A stretch of DNA of 64,000 bases, from positions 115,576,162 through 115,640,161 of the forward strand of contig NC_081824.1 of NCBI RefSeq assembly GCF_030867095.1. Direction: 5' to 3'. A model generated the notes under the pieces. The model was given only the letters and a program-made list of their open reading frames with translations. It did no database searches and was not told where the DNA came from. The position numbers and the translations under genes were made by a program. Positions 10,685 to 22,477 of the stretch are shown piece after piece (within the stretch, counting starts at the first letter, position 1; the number at the start of each line of letters is the position of its first letter). Source of the stretch: Alligator mississippiensis (Eukaryota; Chordata; Crocodylia; Alligatoridae).

Positions 10685-12507
10685 TCGACCCACATCATTC
10701 AGACCAGCTCCAAGATGAAACTTTCAGAAGGCGAATTGGCAGAAATACTAAAGGCTAACCAACAAGAGAACGAACCAACTAGAAGACCCATCAGAAACCA
10801 CCATTGATTAAGGTTACAATACATTTTCAAACTGCCTAATTGAAATAGCCAAACTTTGTATATGTAAAGGCTATAGAAGCCATTATGTGGCATGCTGGGA
10901 CAAGCTGTGAACAGCTCTTTAACATCAAGCAATGCAATGACTGCAACCATAAAAAAGAACTACAGAACAGCTGGGTACTGCATTGAACAATGTGAAAAAA
11001 GAGAGATGGCTTACTACCATAGAAGGATTGGATATAACCCACTGGAGCAGACAAGCATGAAGCACCATTAACTACCCTATAGGCAAAGGTATCAAAAAAT
11101 GACATTGCCCTGTGTCAATAAACTCCTTCAAGATAATACTCCGCAACAATATTATGTGTAGTAAACCAAGCAAGAAATACACAGAAATGATTAAACATCT
11201 GACTTGTGAACAACTTAAATCACCCTACCCCAACTAATTTAACACCTCCCACCCCCCACTCTAACAATAAGTTTTGACACAGCTATTGAAGTGATCAAGA
11301 CTGTCAAGGCTGCTGACCCAGATTAGAATTTGTTACCAAGCTTGGAGCCACAATGAAAAGATGGCTTCAGAAATTCAAGTATAAATGTTTGAAAGTAACA
11401 GACTTCCAAAAATCTGGAGAAAAGCTGACAGCATTACTATCCTGAAACCCAATAAGCCACCAGAAGATCCAAAGAGCTACCAACCCATCTCACTACTCTG
11501 AGTTACATACAAACTCACAGAGTGCTTAATCCTAAATAGCACAGCAAATACCATTGATCCCCAGCTCCCAAAAAAACACACTGGCTTTTGGAAAAAGTTG
11601 TGTACCACTGACCAAAGTTCCATTACATACATTTGACATAGAAAATGGATTTGAAATGAGGCAGAAAACAGGTGCGGTCTTTATCAACTTCACAGTCACC
11701 TGTGACACTGTATGCTATCAAAGCCTCAAATATAAATTGCACTCTGTGATACCTCACCACAAGCTTTGTGGAACTCAGCCCGGTGGCAGGAGGCAGAGCA
11801 CAGCCCGGCTCTCTCTGTCTCCCACCACCGGGCTGAGCTCCCTGGGGTTGGTGGAGCTGATCGGAGTGCAGCCCAGCATCAGGAGGCAGGCAGAGCCAGC
11901 GCTGCGTGCCGATCGGCTTCGCCAGCCCCAGGGAGCACAGCCCAGTGGCAGGAGGCAGGGAGAGCCAGGGCTGTGCTCCCCATTTGGTTGAGCCACATGG
12001 GGCTGTGCAGAGTTGCTGGGAGCGCAGCCCTGGCTCTCCTCTGCCTCTCACCACCTGGTTGGTCTGCTGTTTCGAAACACAAAAAATTTCAAAACTTTCA
12101 ACGTGTTTCAGCTGGCCTCATTTCATTTTGAGGCTGTTTCAAAGCCCTCTGTTTTTTTTTTGATTTCGCCTTTTCAAGCTCAAAACAAGTCAAAACAGCA
12201 TCAAAATGAAACAGCCGGCGAAATTTCACACACCCCTAATAGGCACCCCAAATGAGTCCCCAGCTAGGCATGACCTTGACAGAAACATGGATCAAGCTGA
12301 ACAGACTGATATCTGGATACGGATGCTTTAAAACAACACTTCACAAGTTGATCATTTTGAGCAGCCCCCTATATGAATGTGGTGTCCAACAAACAATACA
12401 GTACAAAAGCTGCAATCTTTACAAATGCCCAGACAGGGCAGAAGGAATCTGCACACTGAGCGATAATACCACACAGTGGTTCATAGATTTGAAAGTTGAT
12501 ATCTGAT
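10685..12507 (+). pseudogene. decayed non-CR1 LINE reverse transcriptase, split by a repeat
   Basis: Forward-strand frames read as the second half of a LINE ORF2 of a jockey-like type, although many stops and shifts are present. At about 10830-11090 there is a connector with LIEIAKLCI, YRSHYVACWDKL and TTIEGLDITHWSRQA. At about 11290-11500 come KMASEIQ, LPKIWRKADSITILKPNKPPEDPKSYQPIS. At about 11560-11750 come a PKKHTGFWKK block and KTGAVFINFTVTCDTV, corresponding to the catalytic palm region. A repeat interrupts it at 11769-12245. The C-terminal RLISGYGCFKTTLHKL, ECGVQQTIQY and NTTQWFIDL segment follows. It is clearly distinct from the CR1 copies here. Exact clade is uncertain. Confidence 0.7.
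11769..12245. repeat. dispersed GC-then-AT repeat, copy 1
   Basis: The first 290 bp are GC-rich with repeated CCCAGTGGCAGGAGGCAGGGAGAGCC-like units in both orientations. The remainder is rich in TTTCAAA, GTTTCGAA and CAAAACAGC motifs and ends in GAAATTTCACACACCCCTAAT. A second copy lies at 55681-56033. It sits inside the decayed LINE at 10685-12507, so it inserted after that element. Confidence 0.65.
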
Positions 12508-12509
12508 GC

Positions 12510-14084
12510 TATATGAAAGAAGAACTGTGCTTTAATAACACTTTGACAATGTTTTGTGTAATAGTTTGACCTTTTCCTTAATTTATGTAGTCAGAGCATA
12601 TCTGTATTTATGAAGCTGAGTAAGAAAATGACTTGGTAACAAGAAAATAATTACAGATGACAGATATGGTTACTCATCACTTCATTACCAGATCCCTATG
12701 CATGCCAGCCCTTTAACTGAAGGTATTGGGTGGGAATTAATATAACTGGGACACCTGTCTTTTACTCCCTTTGTTATCTCCTTTTTTGTCATAACTGAGC
12801 AACTGCTGAGTCACTGAGGCAAATGAAGCATGCCTACTGCAGAAGCTGTGGTACCAAGAAGGACAGGAAACAGTGAAGGCAGACGTTATTCATAACTGGA
12901 GAGCCTTTCCCTGCATGTTGCAGAATTTGAATAGAGGCGATTTTCCTGTAGGAGACTTTCCCCTTAGCAGCTCCACAGGGCTCCAAACTTCACCCTCCAT
13001 GGCTGCATCCACACTAGCATGCATGTTTGTTTTCCTGGGACAAGTAGCAGTGGAACCTTGTGCTCCTGCTACTTGTCCTCCTGGAAGACCCATGCCACAT
13101 GCCCTCTGGGACACAGCAGTTTACCCCAGATGGGGTATGCCTTACCTGGGGTCCTGGAGGCCCTGGGGAGCTGCAGCCATGGCACTACTGCAGCTGGGAA
13201 CCTAGCCGGCAGCTGGAGTGTGGCTCTGGCTGGCCAGGCTCTGGGTTTGGATGGCGTGTATATATCTACCTTCTTTCTCTCTGTGTCGTGAACCCCTTCC
13301 GTCTGCTTCCCCCCACCCCTCCCGGCTTAGTTGGCTAACATTGTATTTTCTGTAACCTAGTTGCGTTCCCCTCCTCACCCCCATCCCTCTAATGTTAGTC
13401 CCTCGCTCAGGCTATCTGTATTTCCCTACCGGTTTTCTCATCTTTTTTGGATTCACAATCTTAAACATGTACTAATAAAAGTCAATCTGTCACTTGTGCC
13501 AACCTGCTTTTTTTGGCATGGATTTTTTTGACCCCAGGATCTCCTGGAGTCAAACCCCCCTTCTCTCCCACCACGTACCGCACATCCAAGCTCATCTGGA
13601 TGTGGCCTTTGAGGCAATGCTACATGGGAATCTTGTGAAGTGTTTCTGCCTCCCTCATACATCCGTCGGTTTCTGTAAAGGAATGCAAGATACTGATTGA
13701 AATTTTGGTTCCATAAAAGTCATGGGCTGAATTCCCATTGACTTGAATAAAGCCCAAACTTTACTCTGGTACACTGCAATTACCAACCCTAGCTTTTTTA
13801 TATTTAACATTTTCTGATCTTAAACTTTCTAACATATCTTTGTTTCTTTCAAGAAACTGTCTTAAGATATTATCAGTGGTGCCATAATATGTATGTATGG
13901 ATTTGGGATCAAGAATTATTTTGATAAAATGGAAAAATACTCTTTAATAAATAGAATGAAGATCAGTAAGAAAAACACAAAAGACTACACACTGGGAAAA
14001 ATAATGAAATGTAGAAATAAAATGGGGAATGAACAGCTAGGCTACAGTAATGCAGGAAACTCTGGGGTTTCTAGTGAACCACAA
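12510..14084. other. no gene seen; contains a 13-bp hairpin at 13038-13078
   Basis: The only clear structure is an inverted pair, GGACAAGTAGCAG at 13038-13050 and its complement at 13066-13078. It lies within a 13000-13210 block that looks like a non-autonomous DNA element. The rest is unremarkable AT-rich sequence. Confidence 0.45.
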
Positions 14085-15066
14085 ACTGAAAATCAATGGT
14101 CTATATAATCCTGTTGTGAAAAAGGCTAATAGCATCTTGGGAATTAACAGGAATATTGTGTGCAAACTGTGTGGAGTGACTCTTCAGCACTGGTGAGGCC
14201 TCACATGGAGTACTATGTCCAGCTTTGGGTATGCACTTCAGGAAAGATGTGGACAAATTGCAAGGCGTCCAAAGGAGAGCAACAATATGCTTTGATAGAT
14301 GCCTTGATACCCTGACACATAAGGACAGGTTGGAGAAAATAAGATTATTTAAGTCTAGAGAAGAAATGACCAAGGGGAAATTTGATGCCTTCAAATACAA
14401 AAAGAGTTTTACGAAGATGATGTTCAATAGTTTGCTGTGTCCAGAGGTAGCAGGACAAGGAGCAATGAGCATAAATTACAGTTAGGGAGTTTAAGTTAGA
14501 TATTAGGAGGGATCTTTTAACCATAAGGGAGGATAAACACTGGAATATGTTATGTAGAAAAGCTGTACAATTTCCACCACTGGAAGACAGAAAAACAGTT
14601 GTCTGGGATATTTTAGATGGGGGGGATTCTTTGTTGAGCTGGAGGTTGATTAGAGTTGATTAGATCTGGATTGTCCAGCTGGTGGCCCATGGGCTTCAAA
14701 CAGCTCACAAGGAGTTAATGTGAAGCTTCTGGGTTCTCACCTGGCTACTGCTCTCCTCATTATTCTGGTTACAATAGCGGCCAGAATTGTAGGCTCCCCT
14801 TCCCTCCTGAGAGTTGCAGCTGTGCAAGGTGGGGGGTAATTGCATGAGTATGCATTGCAGCAGGGGAGGGGGATTGCACAGATGTGCACTGCAGAGGGGA
14901 AGGGGGGATTACGCAACGCAGGAGGATTGGAAGCATCTGCATGGCATGTGGTCCCTGCTGGTGCAGCTTCTGGGCATATGACTCCCTGGGGGCTGAGAAG
15001 ATGGATTGCCCTGGACTAGATAATCGCTATAAGTCCCATCCAGCTGTATTTTTTTCTACAATTTCA
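14085..15066 (+). mobile_element. old CR1 LINE fragment with an internal insertion
   Basis: 14085-14645 reads as diverged CR1 ORF2 C-terminus, including FRKDVDKLQGVQRRATICF and, later, segments resembling the end of the ORF. A CR1-type tail (GGACTAGATAATCGCTATAAGTCCCATCCAGC) appears only at 15014-15045. About 350 bp of unrelated sequence (about 14650-15000) therefore probably inserted near the 3' end. Stops are frequent, so the copy is old. Confidence 0.65.
14650..15000. repeat. insertion in CR1, tandem-like TGCACTGCAG units
   Basis: It begins near TTGTCCAGCTGGTGGCCCATGGG, which resembles a hAT-type end. Repeats of GGATTGCACAGATGTGCACTGCAGAGGGG-like sequence occur at about 14835-14905. No matching right end or target duplication could be fixed by eye. 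Confidence 0.35.
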
Positions 15067-16319
15067 TGGCATGGGACTATGTTTTGGGTACATTCAAGGC
15101 TTTTAATAAGTCTTATGGCTTTTATAGTGTTAAAGTATTTGCTAGTCAGTGGGAGAGCTGTATCAGATTTTGTTTTGCGTCTGTATTTAGCTAGCTTGCA
15201 AATTAACACATTGCTATCTAGCCCTGTTCTTGTATGCAGCAGTAAACACATCCCTGCAGCCTCATAAATTGCATGAGTATGCCTAGTACTGCAGTGAGTT
15301 CTGGGTGGGCAAACTCCTGCCCACATGGGGTGTTAACTGCAGAAGCAGGCCCTAAAGATTGACAACCCTGGCATTTCACTGAGATTAATGGACCCTAGGT
15401 CTCAAAAGTCAAGTGACTCTGTTCAAAATTATCTGTTTATTAAAACGTGAGTGAGTTTGGAGATCTCCTGACAAGGATGGACTAATGTTCTCTGGCTCAA
15501 GTCAGGAATAATGCAAGTTTCTCCACATAGTTCTGGCAAAGATGCTGAAGAGACATTTAAAACTAGACCCTAATAAAGCACTGAAGAGTATGCTAACAGG
15601 AACAAACTATGCTGGACAAAGTGATTTAATACATCTTTTCTACTGTTAGTTTTCATTCCATTTTCTCTATAGCTGATACTTGCCAGCCAGGCATAGGATT
15701 TTGTGATGTGCGAGCAAACAAGAGCATACCAACCTCATTTTCATTTGTGGTCTAAGGCTTCTATGAGGAAAGAGGTTAAGTGAACTGAGTTCTAGCCTGC
15801 AGTTGTTGTGGGGAACACTTCATGTGGGGCTTGGTGTGAATATGCTTTGATGTAAATGGTTTCATAAGTAGGACACCTCGATTCCCTTTTCACCCCAGAG
15901 GAAGGTGGAAGTCTGAGCCTGGAAGCGGGCTGCAGAGACTGTTCTCCAATTGGTTCCCCATGCCTTTGTTTCATTTTACTGGGTGACTGTTGTCCCCAAG
16001 TTAATACTGTAATTACTGTAGTTTTTTCACAAAGGGGTTGAGAGAGCTGGGCAGTTGAGAAAAGATAGCCCCAGGAAGACCCAGATAAAGTCCCAGGGAA
16101 GACAGAGAGCTGGAGAGAAAAGAAGAGAGAGAGAGGAGTCCTAGAGAGCGCAAGATGAAGTCTAGGGAAGGACAGAGGGAACTGCAACGGCCCCAAAACT
16201 GTTTGAAGCTGACCAGTCTGTTGTGCTGTTTGGGACATTGGCACTCTGATCCCCCGCCTCCTTTAAAGGAGAAAACACCCCCCTGCCTATGAGCTGACCA
16301 AAAGGAGGAACTTTTTGGC
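15067..16319. other. no gene seen
   Basis: This is mixed sequence without a recognisable family. A stretch at 15658-15735 follows a good acceptor-like TTTTCTCTATAG and is open in one frame, but it lacks a good donor. Confidence 0.4.
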
Positions 16320-17137
16320 TAGGGACAGAAGTTGCACATAAACTGGTATAAATCATCAGAAACTGGTTTAAACCTGTAACAGAACAGAAACTCAGTGCAC
16401 ATAAAACTCTTCTTATCAACATTTTCTTACCAAAATGGCTGAAATTGTTTCAGATAATCCTGGTTGAATGTAGTATCAGATCTGATTTGGGTCAAACCAG
16501 TTTATGAAACTTCTGTCCCAGACCCCTTCTTGGTTCAAGTTAAATCACAGTCATCTTGGCATGCTTTCCAGCTCTGCGCTGTGCTCTCTGCTTCAGAGGG
16601 GCTGCCCCCCCCCCCCCGCACTCTACTTAATAGCTGGAGCAGTGAGTGAGGGCTAGCTGAGAAGAGGGTGAGAGGGGCCAACCGGGGTGAGGATACAGCT
16701 CAGTTGGGGGGGCGGAGGAACTACCCCCCCAGAAAAACCCCACCTGAAGTCTGGGGCCAGGGAGTGGGGCTAAACACCCCTTCCTCTTTCCAACCTTACT
16801 GCTGGCTGCAAATGTGGACAACAAATCCCAGAGGCACCTCACCTGGAAGCAGAAAGAGGAAGTGATAAGCAACCCTGCAGAGTCCTACTGCTACAATTCT
16901 GGACTGCAAATCCCAGAGCTCTCGGGGGCAGCAGGAAGAGGAAGTGAACACACAGCCAGAGAGCTGGGCTTCAGTGCCTCCTAGCTTCTGGCCTGAGCCA
17001 CCGCAGGTATGTGGCTGTATTTCCTGATTCAAAGGTAAATTTCTGCTTACTTCTGTCTCAATTTAATCTGTGTAGTTTAGATTAACCTGCAAAGATTGAA
17101 TCAATTCAGACTTATGCTTTTTGACTGTCTGTACCTA
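16320..17137 (-). mobile_element. dispersed non-autonomous element, copy A
   Basis: The reverse complement matches 37656-38418 over most of its length. Shared landmarks include the AAACTGGTTTAAACCTGTAACAG block, TTGAATGTAGTATCAGA, and the GATTAACCTGCAAAGATT end. The left end TAGGGACAGAAG and the right end CTGTACCTA resemble short inverted termini. No coding capacity was seen. A C-homopolymer and a GC-rich core lie at 16605-16790. Confidence 0.65.
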
Positions 17138-19526
17138 GCCTTTGAGATGTGGGAGTTTTAGACCACAAGGAAAGCCGGAGACAGAAAAGAGCCAGAGTTA
17201 TAGAGCCAAAGGCTTGTCCCTCAAGAAACTACACCCAGGATGTTCTAAAGGTGTCTTCAGGAGAGGGGTTCATACGGGGAGTCTTTTGGGAAGTCATATG
17301 ACAGACTTTTCCCTGAAAAGTTGTACGATCTGTGACAGTTTTCAACAGCATAAAGCCAGTGTAAGTAAACCAGAGACTCATCTGGGCTGGTTATATTTGG
17401 TGTTTTACAATGCTGTCCTGAAGGTTCTACTGGGTATTTCCATCTCTTGCACAAGCAGAAGCATGCTTTGTTTCTCAGTATTTTCAAATATCTGGCATAC
17501 TTGGAACTGGGCAAACGTCATCTTTCTGGAGCATATTTTTATGGAATGTATTATAAAAAAGGCTTTAGGAAATAGTAAGGCACAAAAATACTTATTAAAA
17601 TGACCTTAAGGTTAGATTGTGCCACTATTAATTACAACAAGTTGTATCTTACTCCCTGAGTAGGTCCATTGAGTTCAATGGGATTATTTAAAGAATTTGG
17701 GTATTACTCAATAGGACTAAGAGTGACAGAGTCTGGCCCTCAAATTGCAGCAGCTGCAACATATAGCATACATTTTTTTTTTACTTAATAAAAAAGTTTA
17801 TATTGCTGGCTAAGATGAAGAACATGGATTTTTATGAAATGAAGCTTTTTGTAAATAAGTGATCATATCTGCAATTTTTTAGCAACACTTAATTTAAATA
17901 TTGTTAAAGTATTTTTTTAAGATTATTGTTGGTAAGAAAATATTATTTCCAGTCAACTAACACATTCACTAATGATTTCAGAAATTATTTTGATTTTAAA
18001 AATTACTGAAAAAATCCAAACAATGAAAAATAGGGCTCTCCTGACCCCTGCATAATGGAAACCCCTTTGAAAGTTTGGAATGTTTTGCAAAATTATTTTC
18101 CTGGGTTTTTTGAAGCAGCTGTAGCAAATGCCCTTAGAGATTAATAAGCAGCCCTTCACATACTCTCTAGTTTAAAACTGGGAAAGATGACTAGCTCTAA
18201 CAGCTTCAGAAAAGAGGTTTCCTAATCATATCGGGCAACATTTCCTGCACATAACTGAGTGTTCTGATCTCTACAGTATAATAAGTGAAGGCAGGTTATT
18301 TTCACATGTCTACCTTGTGAGAGAGGGATGCACCCATTCTTTTTCTTGTCATTGGTTTAGTTTTTCACTTTGAATAGATTATTTAAAAGCTTAATTTCTC
18401 CCTGCTTGTTAGGAACCATGTCTATCTTTTCTACTATTACACATTAGATCAGCTTCTTGCATTGCAGCAGTTAAATTTATCAGCATAATCTTTCATGTTT
18501 CCAAACAATGTGTACCTAGACTTTGTTTCTTTTTTAATACCTAAAAATATTTAGAAAAAAATTCGAAGGAAATGCTACTTCTTACCAGGTGAAATTGTCC
18601 TGATACAAAGACCCAGACTGAGCATGTCGGTCTTGACACTAGAGGTTTTCAGTGGCTCATAAGCCTTTTGCTAGCACTCCTTGATATTTTTAAAAAGTTC
18701 TTGATGATAATATAACCATTAACAGATTTTGCCACTATGAAAATTTAACACAGATAGTCAAATCTCAGGATTCAAAGTGTAAAATCTTCAAAGGATTTTG
18801 GAGGATTGTCTTTCCTATCTATTACTGAGATTATGTGCATTATGTTTTTCTTTGATTTTTCATGTAGGTACATACATACATACCTACATGATCACAGTGT
18901 GATAGAAACTGGAAGTGCTATGACTAGTCAGTGTCATAGTAAATAAATTAAAAAAAATAATAGCAGACAGTCATTTTATTAGCTAAAAGCAAAGGGATTA
19001 TTGCAAAATTGTGTAACATAGAAGAACAAGTAGCAATTTATTTGAAAACATAAGCCAGATTTTTCTTTTCATTTACTGTTAGTTCTCCTGGGTTTAAAGT
19101 TTTTCATCAAATATAGAGAACACAATAAATATTATGTACTGAGGTAGCAAACAATATAAAGAGCATAGCTGATGGGAACAGTTTGCAAGCAACCCATAGT
19201 CTTTAAATATTTGTTCTGAACTATTGGATAAATATTTATGGATAATGAATATGTACAAAGTATACAAATGATTTTTAACTGAAAAGAAAGGAGTAATACA
19301 TTTGAAAAATATTAGTGTAATGAAATGTCTGACCAGCTCTAGAGAGGAAAACCCCACAGTTTATGTGATTTAGTCTAGCTTCCACTTGATCTGCGGTTGC
19401 AGATGAACTGCTTGAAATTTAAACATGTTTCAGCTGCTTCCGAATTCAGCTGGATGAACCAAAACAAAAGCTTCTGCTAGGGCTAAACTTTGAACTGTAT
19501 AGCCGCAGCTACAGGCTGAATGACAC
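17138..19526. other. AT-rich, mostly unique; a hairpin at 18861-18890
   Basis: No gene is recognised. An ORF of 153 codons at 17142-17603 has no domain or conserved look. 18861-18870 and 18881-18890 form a 10-bp perfect inverted repeat (CATGTAGGTA) around a short CATA run. Confidence 0.5.
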
Positions 19527-19619
19527 GGGGCGCATCTGCACATATGTATAACACAATAAACTCTGGCGCAGTTCATGCCAGAGTTTATTGCTCCAAGGCA
19601 CCGTGTTAACACATGCACC
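19527..19619. mobile_element. tiny hairpin MITE
   Basis: A perfect 14-bp inverted repeat (CAATAAACTCTGGC at 19554-19567, complement at 19577-19590) lies inside weaker outer termini, GGGCGCATCTGCACA and TGTTAACACATGCACCC. The same TAAACTC / GAGTTTA hairpin core appears at 20596-20628. Confidence 0.55.
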
Positions 19620-19894
19620 CAACACCACAGCACATAGAACCAGGTCAGAACATCCTCAGCTGAGGAATACTAACTAGCCAGCTTTACAGGAAAGGGCTGG
19701 TGTAGATAAGCCCGCTGATGATAGGACTCTGCCCGTTTGCTGTGCAGCTGAGTTGAGCCCCTATACCTCCATTCTGGCATAGAAATCAGCCTCCTCACTT
19801 AAAAAACACCCCTCCAATTTTGGATGGCTAATTTTTTGGGGAAAAGATGCATACAATATTGAAGTAAATTTAGTATTTGCAGTGATATTTCACA

Positions 19895-19926
19895 GGGTTT
19901 TTGTTTGTTTGTTTGTTTGTTTGTTT
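19895..19926. repeat. (TTTG)n microsatellite
   Basis: About seven TTTG units occur in a row, followed by a T-rich tract. Confidence 0.85.
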
Positions 19927-20175
19927 TGGGTTTTTTTTGTAGTATTTACGCAATAATTTTATTTTTCTTAATTATATTATGGTATCCCTAGCTATGTTCC
20001 TCTCAACATAATTTGTCCCCATTATTCAATGTCTACACTCTTTGAATATTTGTAGGTTGTTATATCCATTTACCAGTCACTAAATTTCCATGAGGTCATT
20101 TAGCTCATCAGCTGTCATGCCTGAATTAGTGTCTCTTCAATATTTTAATGCTTCCCATTCATGTCTTTATTTGTG

Positions 20176-20657
20176 GGCATGTCTACACAAGATGCTTACT
20201 GTGGAACTGACTAATTAGCTCTGCAGTAAAGTCTTCATGTCTATGTGTGTGGCCCTATTAGGCTATTATGAGTTTATTATTTAGTATTTGTAAACTTGTG
20301 TTTACAAGTACTATCCTGTGGCAGAGTTTTTTAGTGCACCACAACATACACGTAGGTGCTGACGGGGCAGGCTGGGGGCATGAGGGTGCTTGAGTGTGGG
20401 GGCTGCCTGCCAGCTAGCCCCACACTGGAGCACCCTCCTGCCCTAGCCAGCTCTTCCACAGCACATCGAGGTAGGTCAGAGCAGCCCTAGGCTGGCAGGC
20501 TGCCCCATCCCTCTCCAGGCCCCTACCAGCCAGGGCTGCTCTGACCTGACTCAACATAGTGCAGTTTGGGCACATGTTCAAATGGTGTGCCTGGGAGCAA
20601 TAAACTCTCGGTGCCAGAGTTTATTGCTTCAAATTAATTACATGTGTAGTTGTGCCT
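20176..20657. mobile_element. non-autonomous DNA element with hairpin core
   Basis: The ends GGGCATGTCTACACAAG and CATGTGTAGTTGTGCC are inverted-like. Near the right end, AGCAATAAACTCT (20596-20608) and its exact complement (20616-20628) form a 13-bp stem related to the element at 19527-19619. The centre is GC-rich with CTGGCAGGC / GCCTGCCAG segments. Confidence 0.5.
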
Positions 20658-20659
20658 TG

Positions 20660-21778
20660 TGTTTAGCTAGTGTTTAGGGATCTTGGTCTCAGATCAGAAT
20701 CCCACTGTGCTAGGTGCTTTGCAAACAAAACAAGGTCTCTGTCCAGAAGCAGATCAAACCATGCACTCAACATATGAGAGCCAATGGGTGACCATGGCAA
20801 AAGATGAAACAATACTTATCAGACTGATAAGTAGCAGACCAGCTGTCTAATGACTGTCAAGTCAAAAATTGAGTTGTATTAACAACATCAGAGTGTTAAC
20901 TGAAGCTCCTGTTCAGGAATAGCATTAAGCAGTATCTATATACATCTATATTCAGCTATTAACTGCAATAAGACCTTCCTCAGTACACTGGGTTCAGATT
21001 TTTTTCTCAGGGCAGAGGAAACCTCTTAGTTCCTTGCTGTGTTTGTATGTCTAATCTCTCTCCTTTTCATGAGGTAAACAGTCCTACAATTTCTCACTTT
21101 ATATCCTTTATGGGCTGGAGGCTGAAGGGATCATTTTATTTCAATGTATTTATGTTAAGCTTCTGGCTATTGTATTTCTTAGTAGTAATATTTCAAAATG
21201 TCATAAACATTTTAAATTCCAAGGGTTAAATCACTCTGAATCAAAACAAATCCCAGTATTCAGAGAGATATCTGAGCAATTGGCTTTCCTAAGGAAAGCC
21301 AAGAGGAGTCCCTTAGATGTAAGGGTGTGAGTTGAAAGCAGAAGTTGGACTATATCTGCACAAAATAATGCAGTGCTTTGCAGACAGACCCCAGCTAGCT
21401 TGGGTACCAGAAGCAGAATAACCTCAACGGGTGTGTCTGGATGAGCATGCGTGTGCAGTTTGTGGCACCTCAAAGTTGTTTGAGGTGCCACAAACTTTTC
21501 AGCATGAATATGATCACAAATAACGCCACACCAAGTATCATTCCTTTTTAAGGGAATATGTCTTACTCTCTCTCTAATTTACATGACTTTAGGAAACACT
21601 GAACAAGGAGAAATGGTACCAATTAGGAAAAAAAGCCCTTTAGGCAATTAACAGCTGTACTGAGAGGCTCTCTGCTGTTTTATGCTACATCCTTTATCAT
21701 CTCAACATCACTATAAAGAGCCAGAGCAAGGTCCTCCACCCTACTTTTAAATTCTGTCCAGTTGCTCTGATGGACTTA
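20660..21778. other. no gene recognised
   Basis: This is mostly AT-rich sequence. A 63-bp stretch at 21011-21073 has splice-like borders but carries an unremarkable peptide. 21470-21500 has a short inverted repeat (TTTGTGGCACCTCAAA / TTTGAGGTGCCACAAA). Nothing else stands out. Confidence 0.4.
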
Positions 21779-21936
21779 AGGTTACCATACGTCTGGGTTT
21801 TCCCAGACATGTCCTCATTTTTGGACCCCTGTGCTGTGTCCGGGTGGGTTTTTAAAATAAGAGCAACACATTTGGGTTTTCTGTGATCTTCATCTGGCTA
21901 CTTCTGGCTGGGAGCAGGGGGCAAGGTGATTAGCTG
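21779..21936. mobile_element. left half of a DNA transposon remnant split by the ERV
   Basis: It starts with GGTTACCATACGTCTGGG and TGTCCTCATTTTTGGAC. The other end, inverted (TATGGTAAGCC preceded by GTGTCCTCTTTTTTGGAC), lies beyond the ERV at about 31009-31049. The two halves look like one element into which the retrovirus integrated. Confidence 0.5.
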
Positions 21937-22440
21937 TGTCGTGGAAACACACACAGAGTACTTTTGGGTCAGGTCAGCAGAAGCTTTTATTCAAAAGAAA
22001 CTACAGCTGTAGGGGGGAGTTCCAAAGTGACATGGATTTCCCAAGCACTTGGAAGGGGTCCCCCCCCAAGAGCAAAATCAGGAGGCTTATATACTTTTTA
22101 ACAGTCGCTTACAACTCACGTGATCATATAGTGAAATTAGCATGAAAAGCAGCTATAATATTACTTCATTATTTCTTTGCTGTAATCAGGATGGGAATTA
22201 TGGGGGAGGCGAGGTTAGTTCACAAACCTCCTTCTTGCACCTGGAAATCTACTTTGTACATATTTTTTTTTCTACCTTCAAGGCCGCGGTGAGCGAAGCA
22301 GTTGCAGAAGAGTTACAAAGAACAAACACTTGCCCTTATCTGTTCTACTGTACAGAGCCAGCAATTCTACACAAAGCGGTTATGTCATCTTATAACTAAA
22401 ATAATCAAAGTTTAAGGCATATATTTTTTCTGATTCCACA
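21937..22440 (-). repeat. 3' LTR
   Basis: In proviral sense it begins TGTGGAATCAG and ends CACGACA. It matches the 5' LTR almost base for base. It carries a TATA-like box at 22087-22094 and an AATAAA signal at 21986-21991, both on the minus strand. Confidence 0.95.
21986..21991 (-). terminator. AATAAA polyadenylation signal of the 3' LTR
   Basis: AATAAA on the minus strand lies about 100 nt downstream of the LTR TATA-like box, a normal spacing for an R region. It would end the proviral transcript. Confidence 0.75.
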
Positions 22441-22453
22441 GCCCCCCCCTTTG
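22441..22453 (-). promoter_or_regulatory. polypurine tract
   Basis: On the minus strand AAAGGGGGGGGC directly precedes the 3' LTR. This is the expected position and composition of the plus-strand primer used in retroviral reverse transcription. Confidence 0.85.
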
Positions 22454-22477
22454 AGACTATTTAGTCTCACTTTAGCC

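Noticed and set aside
11554..12131. Several 120-145 codon ORFs on both strands
   Set aside because: They arise from a GC-rich repeat inserted into a decayed LINE, and composition explains them.
17142..17603. 153-codon plus-strand ORF
   Set aside because: No domain, no conserved-looking motif and no splice or initiation context. Part of it overlaps the edge of a dispersed repeat.
21011..21073. 63-bp open segment after TTTTTTTCTCAG and before GTAAAC
   Set aside because: The encoded peptide is unremarkable, the donor is weak and there is no neighbouring exon.
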